Shown here one piece after another: positions 33,704 to 45,017 of a DNA stretch of 64,000 nt. Each line of letters opens with the position of its first letter. Positions within the stretch are counted from its first letter, which is position 1. The notes under the pieces are model-generated. The model ran no database searches. It saw only the letters and a list, made by a program, of their open reading frames with translations, and was not told where the DNA came from. This DNA is from Davidsoniella eucalypti (Eukaryota > Ascomycota > Sordariomycetes > Microascales > Ceratocystidaceae). The translations under genes were made by a program, and so were the position numbers. The DNA lies in contig RMBW01000023.1 of the NCBI GenBank assembly GCA_004009845.1, positions 186,001-250,000 on the forward strand, in the 5' to 3' direction.

Positions 33704-34945
33704 ATGAATGCGTATGATAAGCTCTTAGAGTTGGCAAGTCGAAACGGCATCAGGCTGAATGGCATTGCACCTAAGCAAATTCCCGGCAGTGGCACTGGAA
33801 TGGTTGCCCAGCGCGCAATCAAGGTATGTCTATAGATCTCTCTCTTGCCCTGTATCGTCTTGGTCCCCTAGTTTTGCAGTCGCCGACGCCTACTGACAAG
33901 CTTTTGCGAACAGCCTCGTGAGATTCTCTTGAACGTCCCCACACGTACTTTCCGGTCTCGCGATACTGTCGACCAGTCCATCGCCAAGGCACTTCCTAGC
34001 GACTTCACTGCGCATGGTATGCTTGCAGCCGAGATCCTACTAGACACCTCAGAAGATTTTGCCGTCTGGAAGGGGGTGTTTCCCAGCGCGGCAGACTTCG
34101 CGACGTATGCGCCCCTACTGTGGCCTGAGGCATTACAGAAGCTATTGCCGTACACTGCAGCCCAGAGACTTGCCGTTCAACGCAAAGCCCTTGCGGCTGA
34201 TTGGGCCGTTGTCAAGACGGCGTTTGCGGGCCGGCTGACTAGCGAAGAAGATTATACATATGCGTGGCTATTGGTGAACACACGCGCATTCTACAACAAT
34301 AGTCCCCGGCTCCGTGCGCGGCCTCACGCAGATCGCCTTGCGCTACAGCCGGTGGTAGATTTGCTGAACCACACGGGCTCTGGGGGCTGTGATGTACGGT
34401 TCGGTGCGACGGCTTTCACTGTCACGGCGTTGCGGGCTTACGAGGCTGGCGAGGAAGTATTCCTGTCTTATGGAGCGCATGCAAATGATTTCCTGCTAGC
34501 GGAATACGGGTTTATACTAAACAAGGAAGATAACCCGTGGGACGACGTCTGCCTTGATGATGTACTGAAGCCGCTGTTCTCCGAGGAACAGCAGTCCCGG
34601 CTCGAGGAACACAACTTTTGGGGAAAGTACATGATCGATACCAAGACTCCGGGCTGCTATAGAACACAGGTTTCTTTACGGATATTGTTTCTAGTCCCAG
34701 GTCGGTGGGAGCGAGTTGTCCTCGGTCTTGACGAAGCCGAAGATATTCAAGCCAATGTAGACGCCGAACTCATCAATGCTATCAAGAAATACTCTGAAGC
34801 GACAGGCGATACTATCCAGAAACTTAGGGGGCTTGCAACTGGTACCTTATCTCAAAGGGAGTTGTTAATAAGGCGGTGGGAGCAGATACAAGATACACTC
34901 AACGTGGTTCTCAATCTCTTAGTGGACGGTGCTCAAGAATCATGA
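33704..34945 (+). CDS. SET-domain protein methyltransferase (SETD3 / Rubisco-LSMT class)
   Basis: Exons 33704-33823 and 33914-34945, phase-0 intron of 90 nt (GTATGT...ACAG), 383 aa. The SET core shows DLLNHTGSGGCDV (NH at 192-193) and GEEVFLSYGAHANDFLLAEYGF (Y226), the two motifs that bind S-adenosylmethionine and form the lysine channel. The region after about 235 matches the substrate-binding helical domain of the LSMT class (W-K-Y..Q-SLRILFLV..., KLRGLATGTLSQRELLIRRWEQ). Fungal relatives methylate ribosomal proteins or elongation factors; the target here is not evident. Coding GC is clearly above the flanks. Confidence 0.87.
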
Positions 34946-37900
34946 TCTAAATGATTGTGCTACATATGTGCGATGACTATACATCAGCAAGACCAATCAT
35001 CTTATTTTTTTTCCGGTACGACGTGGCTCCCTCGGAATACATGAGGATTCTGTGCGAGTAAGCATACTGTGTGGACAGCCACAAGTAGCCGAAGCAACCA
35101 CTCCGACTTTGAATGACAACGGTACTCGAGCCCGTATGAGGACAAATTACACACAGGGCGCACACAAGTCACCTCGCGATTTGACCAACCGATCGCAGAT
35201 GTCCAACTGTGTCCATCAGTTCGCGCAGCATTGTCCCCGCCGGCGATATGGCGGACGGGCGGGTTTGGGCAGTCTCAAAGCTTCCCGCGCGATCTTGCTC
35301 TCGCAGCTTTTAGAGCCAAAGCTCGCGCCTCCATTCTCATCTCGTTAAGCAACGTCTTCTAAATATATTTTTCATTGTCAGTTATGGTTGGCTATCGTGG
35401 TGGGTGTATGGCTCGGCAATAGACGATTCGCCATAATGAATATACAGAGAGGAGAGAGGATGCACAACCAAAATAGCAGCATGAACTATGGCAAGTGGGC
35501 AGAAGCCAGTGCTCTTTTGATATGCCGTGATATATGTCGTCATATTGCTATCGAGCGAGAAGAGAGACGTCATGTCTTACTCGGCCATATGCCCAGTAAT
35601 TGGTTCGTAGGCGGCATCAATGGAAAGAACCGAAGCCATTTAGAAGCAATTTCGAAGCTACCTGGTGGTGGGCGCACGAGCTCTTGCTTTCTAATCGACT
35701 GACAAGACGAAAACATGTTCCTCTTTTGTTCCCATGTCTATATTGGGGGGGGTTTTTTATAGCTACTAGCGAGCTCTGCTTCTGTATTTAGCGCTGGACG
35801 GACCACTTGTTTTTATGCACAACACTCACTTCCTTGTCTTTTTGTCTTATTTCCAGGTCTCGTTGTTCTCGCTAAAGAATGGCATTTTTCTTATGGTAGT
35901 CCTCGTTTGTTTTCTGTTTTTTTTTTGAATATATCTACAGTTCGGACTGGTACACCGTGACAAAATTAGCACTATATGCTAAGCACCATATGAAGGCCAA
36001 GACCTTGATAGCACGTGGGTATCGTAGATAAGTCTACTTGTACATACACATTAGCTTTTGGGTTATATTCGTCTTAGTCCAAAGACTCGTGTCGCAGTTC
36101 AAGTTGCCGGATTCCACAAACAGTCTGAGAGAGCTCCGGCGACACAGACAAACCCAAACTGGTGCGAAGCAAAAGAAAACAGGCGGTTTTTTTTTCATCA
36201 TGTATGTGAAACCTGCTCGTGCAAGGCAAGAAGGCCTCTTCAGCGTTCCACTGTGACACACTACGATATGGCTCCCTAACGGTCTGAGATGCAACCATAA
36301 GCATAAGCAGTCACAGCTCTTCTATTAGCTGGTTGCTCTTGAGATGCTACGGCCACACAGACTCTCGCGATGCTCCAAACAGAGGCCACGCGACGGACAT
36401 TAATCCAAAACAGAACGAGAGAGAGGAAGCACGTAAATCGCCCAAGCGCGGCGGGAACAAAGCTGCTTGAAGGAGGGGAAGAAGCTACAGCCAATATCCT
36501 ATCGCCCATTATACTACCAAGACTCTATTTTGCAGGCACTCGGCAGTATGGATGCCAGCTTGGCTGCCACCTGGCATGTAGTAGTCAGTCAACCGCTTCT
36601 AAATGTAGGCCATGTTAAATGAGACAGACCTGTCCACTACGCTCTCAGTACATCTAGCTGTACATGTGTACATACATTTTACCATGGTGAGTCCCTCTCT
36701 TGTCTGATGATTGACAGGTTTATTTCCATCTCGGGTGCAAAGCTATTCTTCTTCTTCGATCATTGATTCCATGTCAAATATAGCAACACTATATTGTGAT
36801 CTGTTGCTAAAAATGTGCCCAACAATGATAGATCACTATTCCGATCACGTCTCTCTTTGTAGATGACGATGGCGATGTGACTACCGCAGTATGATCGTGC
36901 TGCTCATACAACAGTAATCTAGGTGATCTTTTTTACCTCAACAGACGACTTTCAAGATACGGTATACAGATATGATTAGTTTTGTGCCGACAGGGCTTCT
37001 TTCGTGGCTTCGGTCTTTAAGGACCCCTTGCCCCCCAGTTGCTGGTTAATAGAGGTGAAACTGGACACATCCTGATGATCACCAGGGGTGCTAATGTTGT
37101 TCGTGCTGGCCCGTCTCAAGATGCAACAGAAGATGTCTTTAGGGTAACAATTTCAAAACGGGGCTATCAAGGTAGAAGAGTAGAAAGAAGATAACATTAA
37201 ACCAGGGGAGTATTTGTTGAAATTTACCACCCGTGGTTTTATGGTTATAGTAGTATGTCACGAAAAGCAAGCATGAAGTAGAGAGAGAAGAAGGGGAAAA
37301 AAGAGAGAGACCTACATATCTACCCCTTGTGTTCTTCAAACAGGTGACCTGACAATATTCGAAACTCGTAGAATAAATTAAAAGAAAACCAAGTCATAGA
37401 AATTAGGAATGTCTGGGTATCGCCAAATGAAATATACATGTATATAATCAGCACGTAACTTCCATGTTTAGTTTACCAATCACTTGATATTCCTGTGACA
37501 TGGCTAGTAGAAACAAAGTCAAAATCAATATGATATTCAAATTAGCCAATGTTTTGTGTTGCTCATATACAACCTTGTGTATTGTCACATCGTAGTGACT
37601 AGTGGCATTTGTAGTAGGCTTTAGTAGCCTTGAAGCCTCGTCCACATAACTCACAAGACCCGGCTTACCAGTACGTATCTTAATCCAGCTTTGGAGTACC
37701 TAATTACTGTGTATATGTGTACTCTATGTCTGTTCTAGACCGTCAGTTGTTGCCAGGGCGCTCAAGTCTCTTAGCCAGCTTCAGTAAGAGATCGGCTTTT
37801 GGTTATAGTTAGTTAGGGCGAACTGGAGCTGGAATGTTCGATCTACGACTTAGTTCAGGTTGTTTTATTAGTACTACATATGTATGTACATCTGTACAGC

Positions 37901-40900
37901 TATATTGTTATATTGCATTACAAGGCGGTTCCTCCAACAGGAAAAGAAAAGGAGCGCTAGAATGTAGGATTCCGGTGAGTGCTGTTATATGAGTGACCAC
38001 CAAAAAGGACTAGCCAACTTAATATATAGTATCACGGCCACCAGGTTTATGCGTCTAAGACAGTTTCCAAGACAATCCAGGTTGTCTGCAGAGACAGGTA
38101 CACTTGTTCTGGTTTATTCTGGATGCACTATTTAAGGCTAATAATATAGTCATTGCTTTACATGCGTCCGCTATAGCTTCGGCAAGTTCTAGCCAAGCTT
38201 CCAAAAAGACAAAGCTGGAATGCTCATGATGGTGCGAGCTTTCCAAGTATGTGATTTTCATTTGATATCAGGCATGGCGTACAGCATAGTTTCTCGAGCT
38301 CACATTGGAGCACAAAGTATTGTCACGGTCTTCTTTATGTAATAATAACACCAGGGATAGAAAAAAGAAAAAGAAGAAGAAAAAAGGTACTTGATCGTAT
38401 GCTCATCGGTACATGTATGGATTGTTTTGGACACATAGCCTGGAGACTCACGCCCCCTTCGACGCTTGTTATTGGTTGTGACTCTCAAACAGCGGGTGTC
38501 GACCTAGAGGCGCGCTCTGATCTGATTTCTATCCTTTGTCCCTCTCTATATCTTATACAGGAACAATACAGGGTTCTAAAGTAGAGAAAGAGAAGAAACC
38601 CTTTTCCAGGTCCTACATATACAGGTACGGAGTAGAATATATCAGAATAAAATAGTAATAATAGCTCTACAGTTCACCGTGTTGCTCCATGCGCTGTCGT
38701 CTTTTCATGTCAACCTGATGGTCTGCTGTTCTATTACTGTTAGTGCCATGAGCTTCTTTTTAGTAGCCTTTGTGGGTGGGTGGAACTAGCTCTTCTCTCT
38801 AGTGTCTCTGAAATAGATTTGCTGTTTCTTTTTTAGTCCCTGCTTGTAGAATCAACCGTAAGGGTTAGGACCTACAGCTTTTAACCCTCTTGACTGTTCT
38901 TTCAGTATGCCAAGGAAGGAAGTTTTCTTTCGGCGATGCCATGACCAAGTTTATTTTTTGCTTTTTTGTTTATTCCTTCTACCATGTTGAATGCGAGCTG
39001 ACATCCAAAATTGGGTTCTCCAACTAAACATCTATTTTAATTTGAAAAACCATGCCTGATTACAAGTGTCTTTTGTTGACAGACGCAGCTCCTACTCAAC
39101 AATTCCAATATTTCGTGATCATCGTTAAATCTCGCCTGTCACCTTCTTGTCACAATCACATCGCATCGCACAAGGGAAATAAAATAAACTCTCAGGGCCC
39201 CAACAGGCCAATCTTGGACGCGGCTTTTTGGAAGCGCGGGAGGCAGTTCCCATTCTCGATTGGCGCTCCTGTCAGCCAAGTAGAGTCGGAGAATCAAGCG
39301 GTCTTTGCCTACCCCCCCCTGACGTGAAGGACGATGGTCTTGGTTGGGAGGACGCAATCATTATCTCGCTCCGATAATCATGCTTGCATGCAGCCAAGAC
39401 GGGGGATGTCTATTGGCCATACTGTCAGTTGTACACTAGCAGGGAACAACATCTCTTGGTCAAGAAGAGGGGAGCAAAGATGTCGGACAGTCTGGGCTTT
39501 GACATGAGATGAAGTGTCTAATGAAAATGTGCAAATCAACATAGAAACAGCATGCAAGAGAAACAATACAGATGTAAATACAAGCATTAGGGAGCGGTGA
39601 TCGGTTGGCATAAACAGACGGGCTAGGCGATCCCAAGGCATTGAAGAAGAGATGTAGAAGAAGCCCATTGTCAAATCAAGGCTAACTAGAGGGCGCATTT
39701 TACGAGACAAGATTCCTAGCAAACTTTGTTCTAGTAAACATGACATTGTCACACCGCAAGTCCATCGTCGTCTGAGAATTACTGCCCTTTCCCAGTATAG
39801 TTGCATGGAAAACACAATCTAACTCTTGCACCAACGAGAACAGACAAACAACCAGTACTTGAGTAAGAGACAGCGACCCAAAGCAAAATATGCAAAACGA
39901 CAGAAACAAACCATGCCCCTAAAAGTCAACGCGCACCGTGACGCAAAGCCATAGCTGTTGCCAGTTTGGGAGCCCGTAGCTCTGGAACTACGACCAGTGA
40001 CACCAGATACAATAGAGAGAGAGCAGGTCGATCGACGGGCCGGACGTCAAACCCTGATCAGGGAAGAAGACGAAAACAAAAGAAACAGACAGTGCCAAAG
40101 AGCTGTGTCACAGCACATGCTCTGTGCGAATGGAGTAACCAGACATGGGAGAAAGGGGAGAACAGCGTTCGAGACACACCGTGCCGAAACTTGTAGTGGA
40201 CATGGCTGTATCTTGCCTGTTTTTGCTAGCTACAGGATGTGTACGTGTAGCAGTCCCAGCGAGAATAGAAGGGAATATCGCAGTGTTCTCTGTTGAGCAC
40301 ACGGCGTTCCGTGCGTAGAGAAGCAATGGTGACATCGAACACAGTGACTGGGTAGAAAACTACAAGTAATAGAGAGACGAGGCCTAAAGAGAGCTAGTGA
40401 CAACGGCAGCAGGGGCGCCTGATCTGGGGAAATGGGCTATTGGCCCTGTAATTTCCCTCACATGTCACTACCGAGGCGGACAAGCGTAGCCAGCTCTACA
40501 AGCCAACAAAGCAAGAAGAAAGAAAAGCCTTGACAGCGGCTTGAGGAGCCATCAAAGGACAGTAACTGTGCGAGCCTTGGGAACTGTGCCATGGCAACGG
40601 GGCAAACCAGGAGGGCCTGGGTAATATAAGTAGAGTCTAGCTTGTGATAATTTAGACTAACACCAAGCCAAAGAGCGAAAGGGCCACTATGAGGGCCATG
40701 GGACACTGGATGACGGGTTTTGGGGTCGCTTGAAGCAAGCATCTATTAGAGTTAATTTGCAGACATGCTGTTACTGGGTTGAAGTCGAAGATTATTCCAA
40801 CTAAAGAGCAAAAGAGCAGCAGGAAATGACATATAGCCTAAATAGCCTGGCGAGTCGAAGAAAGCTAGTGGGGCATCTCATTTTATGGTTGAGAGGGTTG

Positions 40901-41793
40901 AGATTTGCTGGGAAAAGAGACCCGGACCGATTGCCATATTAGATTTTTTTTTACCTTTTTTTTCTTTTCTTTTCTTTTTACTATGAGTTGGGCAACAGCG
41001 GTGTGAGGTGAGATCGTGAAAAAAACACGCGAAAATTCTGCAAAGAGTTTTTCCACTATTTTACGCCCATCTTGTCATGTTGTTCAGAGTTTTCTTCAGA
41101 TGGCTTTACTTTGCGTATCTGCACAGAGAAAGCAGTTGCAGTTTATGCACCTGTGGGCCCGGCCCAGTTTCCCGCTTATGTGGGCTATTGCCAGCACACA
41201 GAAGCAGCGAATCAAGCAGGTACCAGTTGTGGGTTTAGAGTGGGCGTTCTTGCCTCTGGACTTGGGATGGAAAAGTCTCCATAGCTTCCTTCATTGACTG
41301 TGACCAATGAGAAAGAGAACGACCTGTCTATAGAGAAGATTAAAAAAAAGAAATAAATATTAATAATCGACGCGGCCACAAGCAAACGCCACGGCGCGTA
41401 CAGAAAACTCAGGTAACAGAAAAAGACCGTCTAAAAGGACTGCTACGACTGGTGGTCTCGCGCCCATTCTCACGATAATTTGCGGATGGGCAGCCCTCGT
41501 AGCCAATCGCCTGGCCGAAGAGCAAGCAACACACCCCGCAGACATAGCACACACCCCTCCTTGGACAAGATTTGTACCTCAGACAGGATCCTCATGTACC
41601 TTTTTCCAGTCGTCCAAAAACGGCATAGTTCAGGCACAACCCCTGGCCTTTGTCACCAGTAATTCACTCATTTTTCATTTTTGTATTTCTTCTTCTCTCT
41701 TCGGCTTTGGTGGTGGACACCCTATACACCCTGGTCGACCCGGTGGACTCTGGAGACAACAAGAGGCACGCAGAAATGGGGCTTCTTCTGGGT
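34946..41793. other. Gene desert of about 6.8 kb
   Basis: No ORF in this stretch has recognisable motifs, and no spliced reading frame could be assembled. Candidates at 35388-35702 and minus 39378-39815 have no family signal. Poly-T, poly-A and CT-rich pieces are frequent, and a 35-kb-side GC-rich patch lies at about 35090-35340. It may hold long UTRs, non-coding transcripts or the extended promoter of the GPI protein gene. Confidence 0.5.
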
Positions 41794-41847
41794 GGAAGTG
41801 GGAAGGGGTAGACGTTAAATATAATCAAATCAAGGAAGTGGGAAGGG
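41794..41847 (+). mobile_element. 26-bp LINE-tail insertion with a perfect 14-bp target-site duplication
   Basis: GGAAGTGGGAAGGG occurs at 41794-41807 and again at 41834-41847. Between them are only 26 bases, GTAGACGTTAAATATA plus ATCAAATCAA, which is exactly the 3' end of family B. This is a retrotransposition event that copied almost nothing but the tail. Confidence 0.85.
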
Positions 41848-42198
41848 CAATGATCCAGAAGAGACAATGAATGAATGGGCTGTTTGGCCATTCCCCACCC
41901 CCGGCGTCAATCGTCGTGCCTGACCTTGGCTGAACTGGCTTATACTACTAATGTGTGTGTTATATGTACGTTGCCCGTTCGATTATAAGATCCGAAACCT
42001 GCCCGCTTCTACATGTTCGTGCTGCCTCTTCTTGTTCATCCACCATCGACCACTTCCACTCATTCAATCTCCACTATCAACGCCTAGTCCTCTACTCTCT
42101 TATATCATTCTTACCAACGAAACGAATACCATTTGCTGAGCCTCCAGTATTCCTGCACTCGTTAACATCTATCTTTCTTTGTCTTTGCTACATTCAAA
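41848..42198 (+). promoter_or_regulatory. Promoter and CT-rich leader of the GPI protein gene
   Basis: Includes TATACTACTA near 41940 and a strongly pyrimidine-rich stretch (42000-42190) up to CATTCAAAATG, the usual fungal start context. Confidence 0.5.
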
Positions 42199-42552
42199 AT
42201 GAAGTTCTTCGCCGGTCTTGCTATCGTCCTGGCCCCTCTGGCCATGGCCCAGACGTCGTCCTCTTCCACGTCTACCTGCACTTCCACCATGACTCTCACC
42301 AAGACTCTAACCCTGAGCCGTTCTTCGACTGCCACTGCCAACCCCTACTCTAACGGCACCGCTTATTCGGGATACGCCACCGGCACTGCCGCCTCTACCG
42401 GCTTCGTCTCTTACACCTCTGCCACTCTGTCCGCCTCCAAGTCTGGGGCTACCGGCTCGTCTTCCACCACTGCTACTAGCGCTGCTGGTGCTTTGAGCCC
42501 CCAGTTCCTGATTGCCGGTGCCGCCGGTGCTCTGGCTGTTGTCCTGATGTAA
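42199..42552 (+). CDS. Small Ser/Thr-rich GPI-anchored cell-wall protein
   Basis: Single exon, 117 aa. Signal peptide MKFFAGLAIVLAPLAMAQ, then a Ser/Thr-rich body with a motif CTSTMTLTKTLTLS seen in many fungal wall proteins. The C-terminus is a small-residue omega region followed by a hydrophobic tail (SPQFLIAGAAGALAVVLM), the GPI-attachment signal. It is predicted to be heavily O-glycosylated and linked to the plasma membrane or wall glucan. Codon use is strongly biased to C-ending codons, which suggests high expression. A single Cys remains in the mature part. Confidence 0.85.
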   Translation: MKFFAGLAIVLAPLAMAQTSSSSTSTCTSTMTLTKTLTLSRSSTATANPYSNGTAYSGYATGTAASTGFVSYTSATLSASKSGATGSSSTTATSAAGALSPQFLIAGAAGALAVVLM

Positions 42553-43877
42553 AAAAGGAAAAGAAAGAAGGAAAATAGTCAATCATTTGACGACCTTGCT
42601 TCTCTTACACGATACAAACGAACGACACTCTAATTTATCTCATCTCACAAGATACCTTCTTACTGTGCTCACGTACAGCTCAGCATTTCTCTGAGAGGGA
42701 GTTTCTTCTTCTTCTTCTTCTTCTTCAACTTCAACTTCACTTCAACTTCTCCCCGTTGACGGCAACAACTTCCCGATTCTTCTTCAACAATCACGGAACT
42801 TTATAACAAAAAACCCATACTCTCATTCAACTCCCACTTCTTTTTTTATTTTATTATACAAAAACTTACTATTCGTTTGCCGTACCAGCGAAATCACTCC
42901 TCTTTGATTTCTCTTCATTTGTTTATTCTTTTTTAAAAAATACCCCTTTGTAACTCTGCTTTCTATCTAATATCGGATAATACGCAGTGGCAACACTAGG
43001 AAACACAACATTCTTCTCTCGATACGCTCGAAGCTGAAGTTGTCACTGCATCTTCTTCTCTTTTGGTGCATCAACTCGCTGGCAGGACTTTTTTTTTTTT
43101 TATAACTTTCATTACTATTTCAACACTTTTCTTGTGTGGATTGCTTCTGGCTATTCAACTTTTTAGTTGTTATTAGTAGATTCTGGAACCCTTCTTCATA
43201 TTTTTTGACACATTTTATTTCGTTGTCGCTTTTTTTCCCCCTCTTTCTACGTCTCATGTCTCCTCCATTCTGTTGATACCCCTTTGGATTTTTTTCGCCG
43301 AACAAACGGGCCTGCTTTTAGCAGGTCTTATGTCTTTTATTTCTTATTCTTTTCATTAGCATAGCTCATCATGTATGAATATCAATTCTTCTCATGAACC
43401 TTATCAGCTCTTCCCATAAAACCCGTGTGAAACGTATGTGACATGTCATTCAATACAATCATGTGCTTCTTGATGTAGAATGTATAAATGCCCCTAGAAC
43501 CGTCAAGTACTATCTAGGGCTAAGGCTTTTTGTATGGACTATATTACATGAAGGTATACTTGTCTCATCTGAAGTCACTCCCATCCATCCCTATCATACT
43601 AGAAATAGGACGTTAGTTTCACTACAGAATAGTTTCAATAATGACAACACTATTTGCTGTAATATAGGGTTTTAAGATTGGATGCTTGTCTTGTGACCTA
43701 TGAATTGACTTATCGAATGATGGCTTGCTAGACAACATAAGAGAGGGAGCTTGGTTTACATAGAAAGAGCTGACAAGAAGACATACGATCATCAATGATA
43801 ATAAGACTACATGATAATCAAAGATGATTCCCTTCAAGTACCGTTTATTTTCGATGGTTACTGTCAACCTTCTCATA
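42553..43877. other. 3' flank of the GPI gene, T-rich
   Basis: Contains a CTT microsatellite (about 42705-42727), several poly-T runs and no gene. The small minus-strand ORFs at 43120 and 43622 show no motif. Confidence 0.6.
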
Positions 43878-43955
43878 GGCCAGTCTTGATTTGATTTGAT
43901 TATATTTAACGTCTACCTAAATCACTAAGATCATACGACGCCATTGGCCAGTCTT
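43878..43955 (-). mobile_element. 58-bp LINE-tail insertion with a perfect 10-bp target-site duplication
   Basis: GGCCAGTCTT flanks the insert on both sides (43878-43887 and 43946-43955). The 58-bp insert is the reverse complement of the family B 3' end: a stretch beginning GGCGTCGTATGATC, then GACGTTAAATATA and (ATCAA)n. It agrees with the end of the copy at 30509-30568. Confidence 0.88.
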
Positions 43956-44815
43956 CCATCTGATACCAACATCATAGTATACCATCCTGGATGTAAAACT
44001 TATTGGGACTTGTGGTGATGTATGTTAATGAGAAAGACTTCCAAAGAATACTATTTAGAACGTATCGGGGACGCAATACTGTATTTGGTAAGATATATAG
44101 GCAGATGTTTATATATCTTTATCAAGATCACTGGTATGTCATTTGTCGTTGTCGATTGTGTACTGTGTAGTGACTTGTCTTTTGAGATCGGCTACCATTG
44201 GCTAATGTACACTTCTTATCGTCGTTTGTTAGTTGTTGGCCATGTTTCTCGCTGCTCTCCCCGTAGCTATCTAGTGGATTATAACAGGACTGGACCTTTT
44301 TTTCAGGAGTGGCTATTGCTGCACTTTTGTGATTGGCTTTCTTTCAAGCTAGTATTAGACGGCAGAACTCCCAAGACCCTTCACCTTGTGAGGGCCTTCT
44401 TGATTCCCCCTTCGAATCTATATCTCTTGCTTCTCTCCCTGACTATCCTTTTTCTATCTTGACATCTCTGAGCCAACCCTGAGTGTTATAGACTCATATC
44501 TTGAAATTCTTTATATTACCGGCTACCGAATTTTGTAAGACATTCTGGTGTCTTTGTTCTTCTTGGGTATATTTGTGAATCTTTTATGCCACGGACTAGT
44601 ATGTCGTTGGCTTGTCTTGGGCGGTTGGTCTTCTCATGTTTACCACGTTTTGGGTTTATTCTTTGACGTCTACTTACTAAGGATTATCTATTAGATGTCT
44701 TCGGTACCCGACAAAGGTCAAGAATGACATCCGAAAGACTACGGGAGCGCCGAAAAAGGCCGGCCCGGATCCAACATCATAGATGCCGGTAACCCGGAGA
44801 TCACCAAGAATCACA
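43956..44815. other. T-rich spacer upstream of tRNA-Ile
   Basis: A 146-codon ORF at 44022-44462 is a T-richness artefact. At 44656-44680 TTTATTCTTTGACGTCTACTTAC resembles a decayed family B end, followed by about 130 GC-rich bases that reach the tRNA; this may be an old LINE copy. Confidence 0.45.
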
Positions 44816-44912
44816 GCTCGCTTAGCTCAGTTGGTTAGAGCGTCGTACTAATATTTCAAGCTAAAATATCAAGTAAATGCGAAGGTCGCCAGTTCGACCC
44901 TGGTAGTGAGCA
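44816..44912 (+). tRNA. tRNA-Ile (AAT) with a 23-nt intron
   Basis: Acceptor GCTCGCT/AGTGAGC, discriminator A. D arm GCTC..GAGC. Anticodon stem TCGTA/TGCGA with loop CTAATA..A gives anticodon AAT at 44850-44852. The intron is 44854-44876, after base 37. T arm contains GTTCGACCC. A T-rich terminator follows within 25 bp. Confidence 0.93.
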
Positions 44913-45017
44913 GCTTTCTTTTTGATTGACTTTATGATAAATCGTATTTTGATGGGTTTTGCTTTTTTTTCTTTTTCTTTTTCTTTTTTGGTAGTTCAAG
45001 TCATGGTCACTTGTATG

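Noticed and set aside
35388..35702. 104-codon ORF in the gene desert
   Set aside because: No recognisable domain, no splice partner and no supporting context; kept as non-coding.
39378..39815. 145-codon minus-strand ORF
   Set aside because: Hydrophobic mixture without a signal peptide or family motif, and no plausible promoter; probably chance.
44022..44462. 146-codon ORF upstream of tRNA-Ile
   Set aside because: T-rich composition, no start context, no family motif; explained by base composition.
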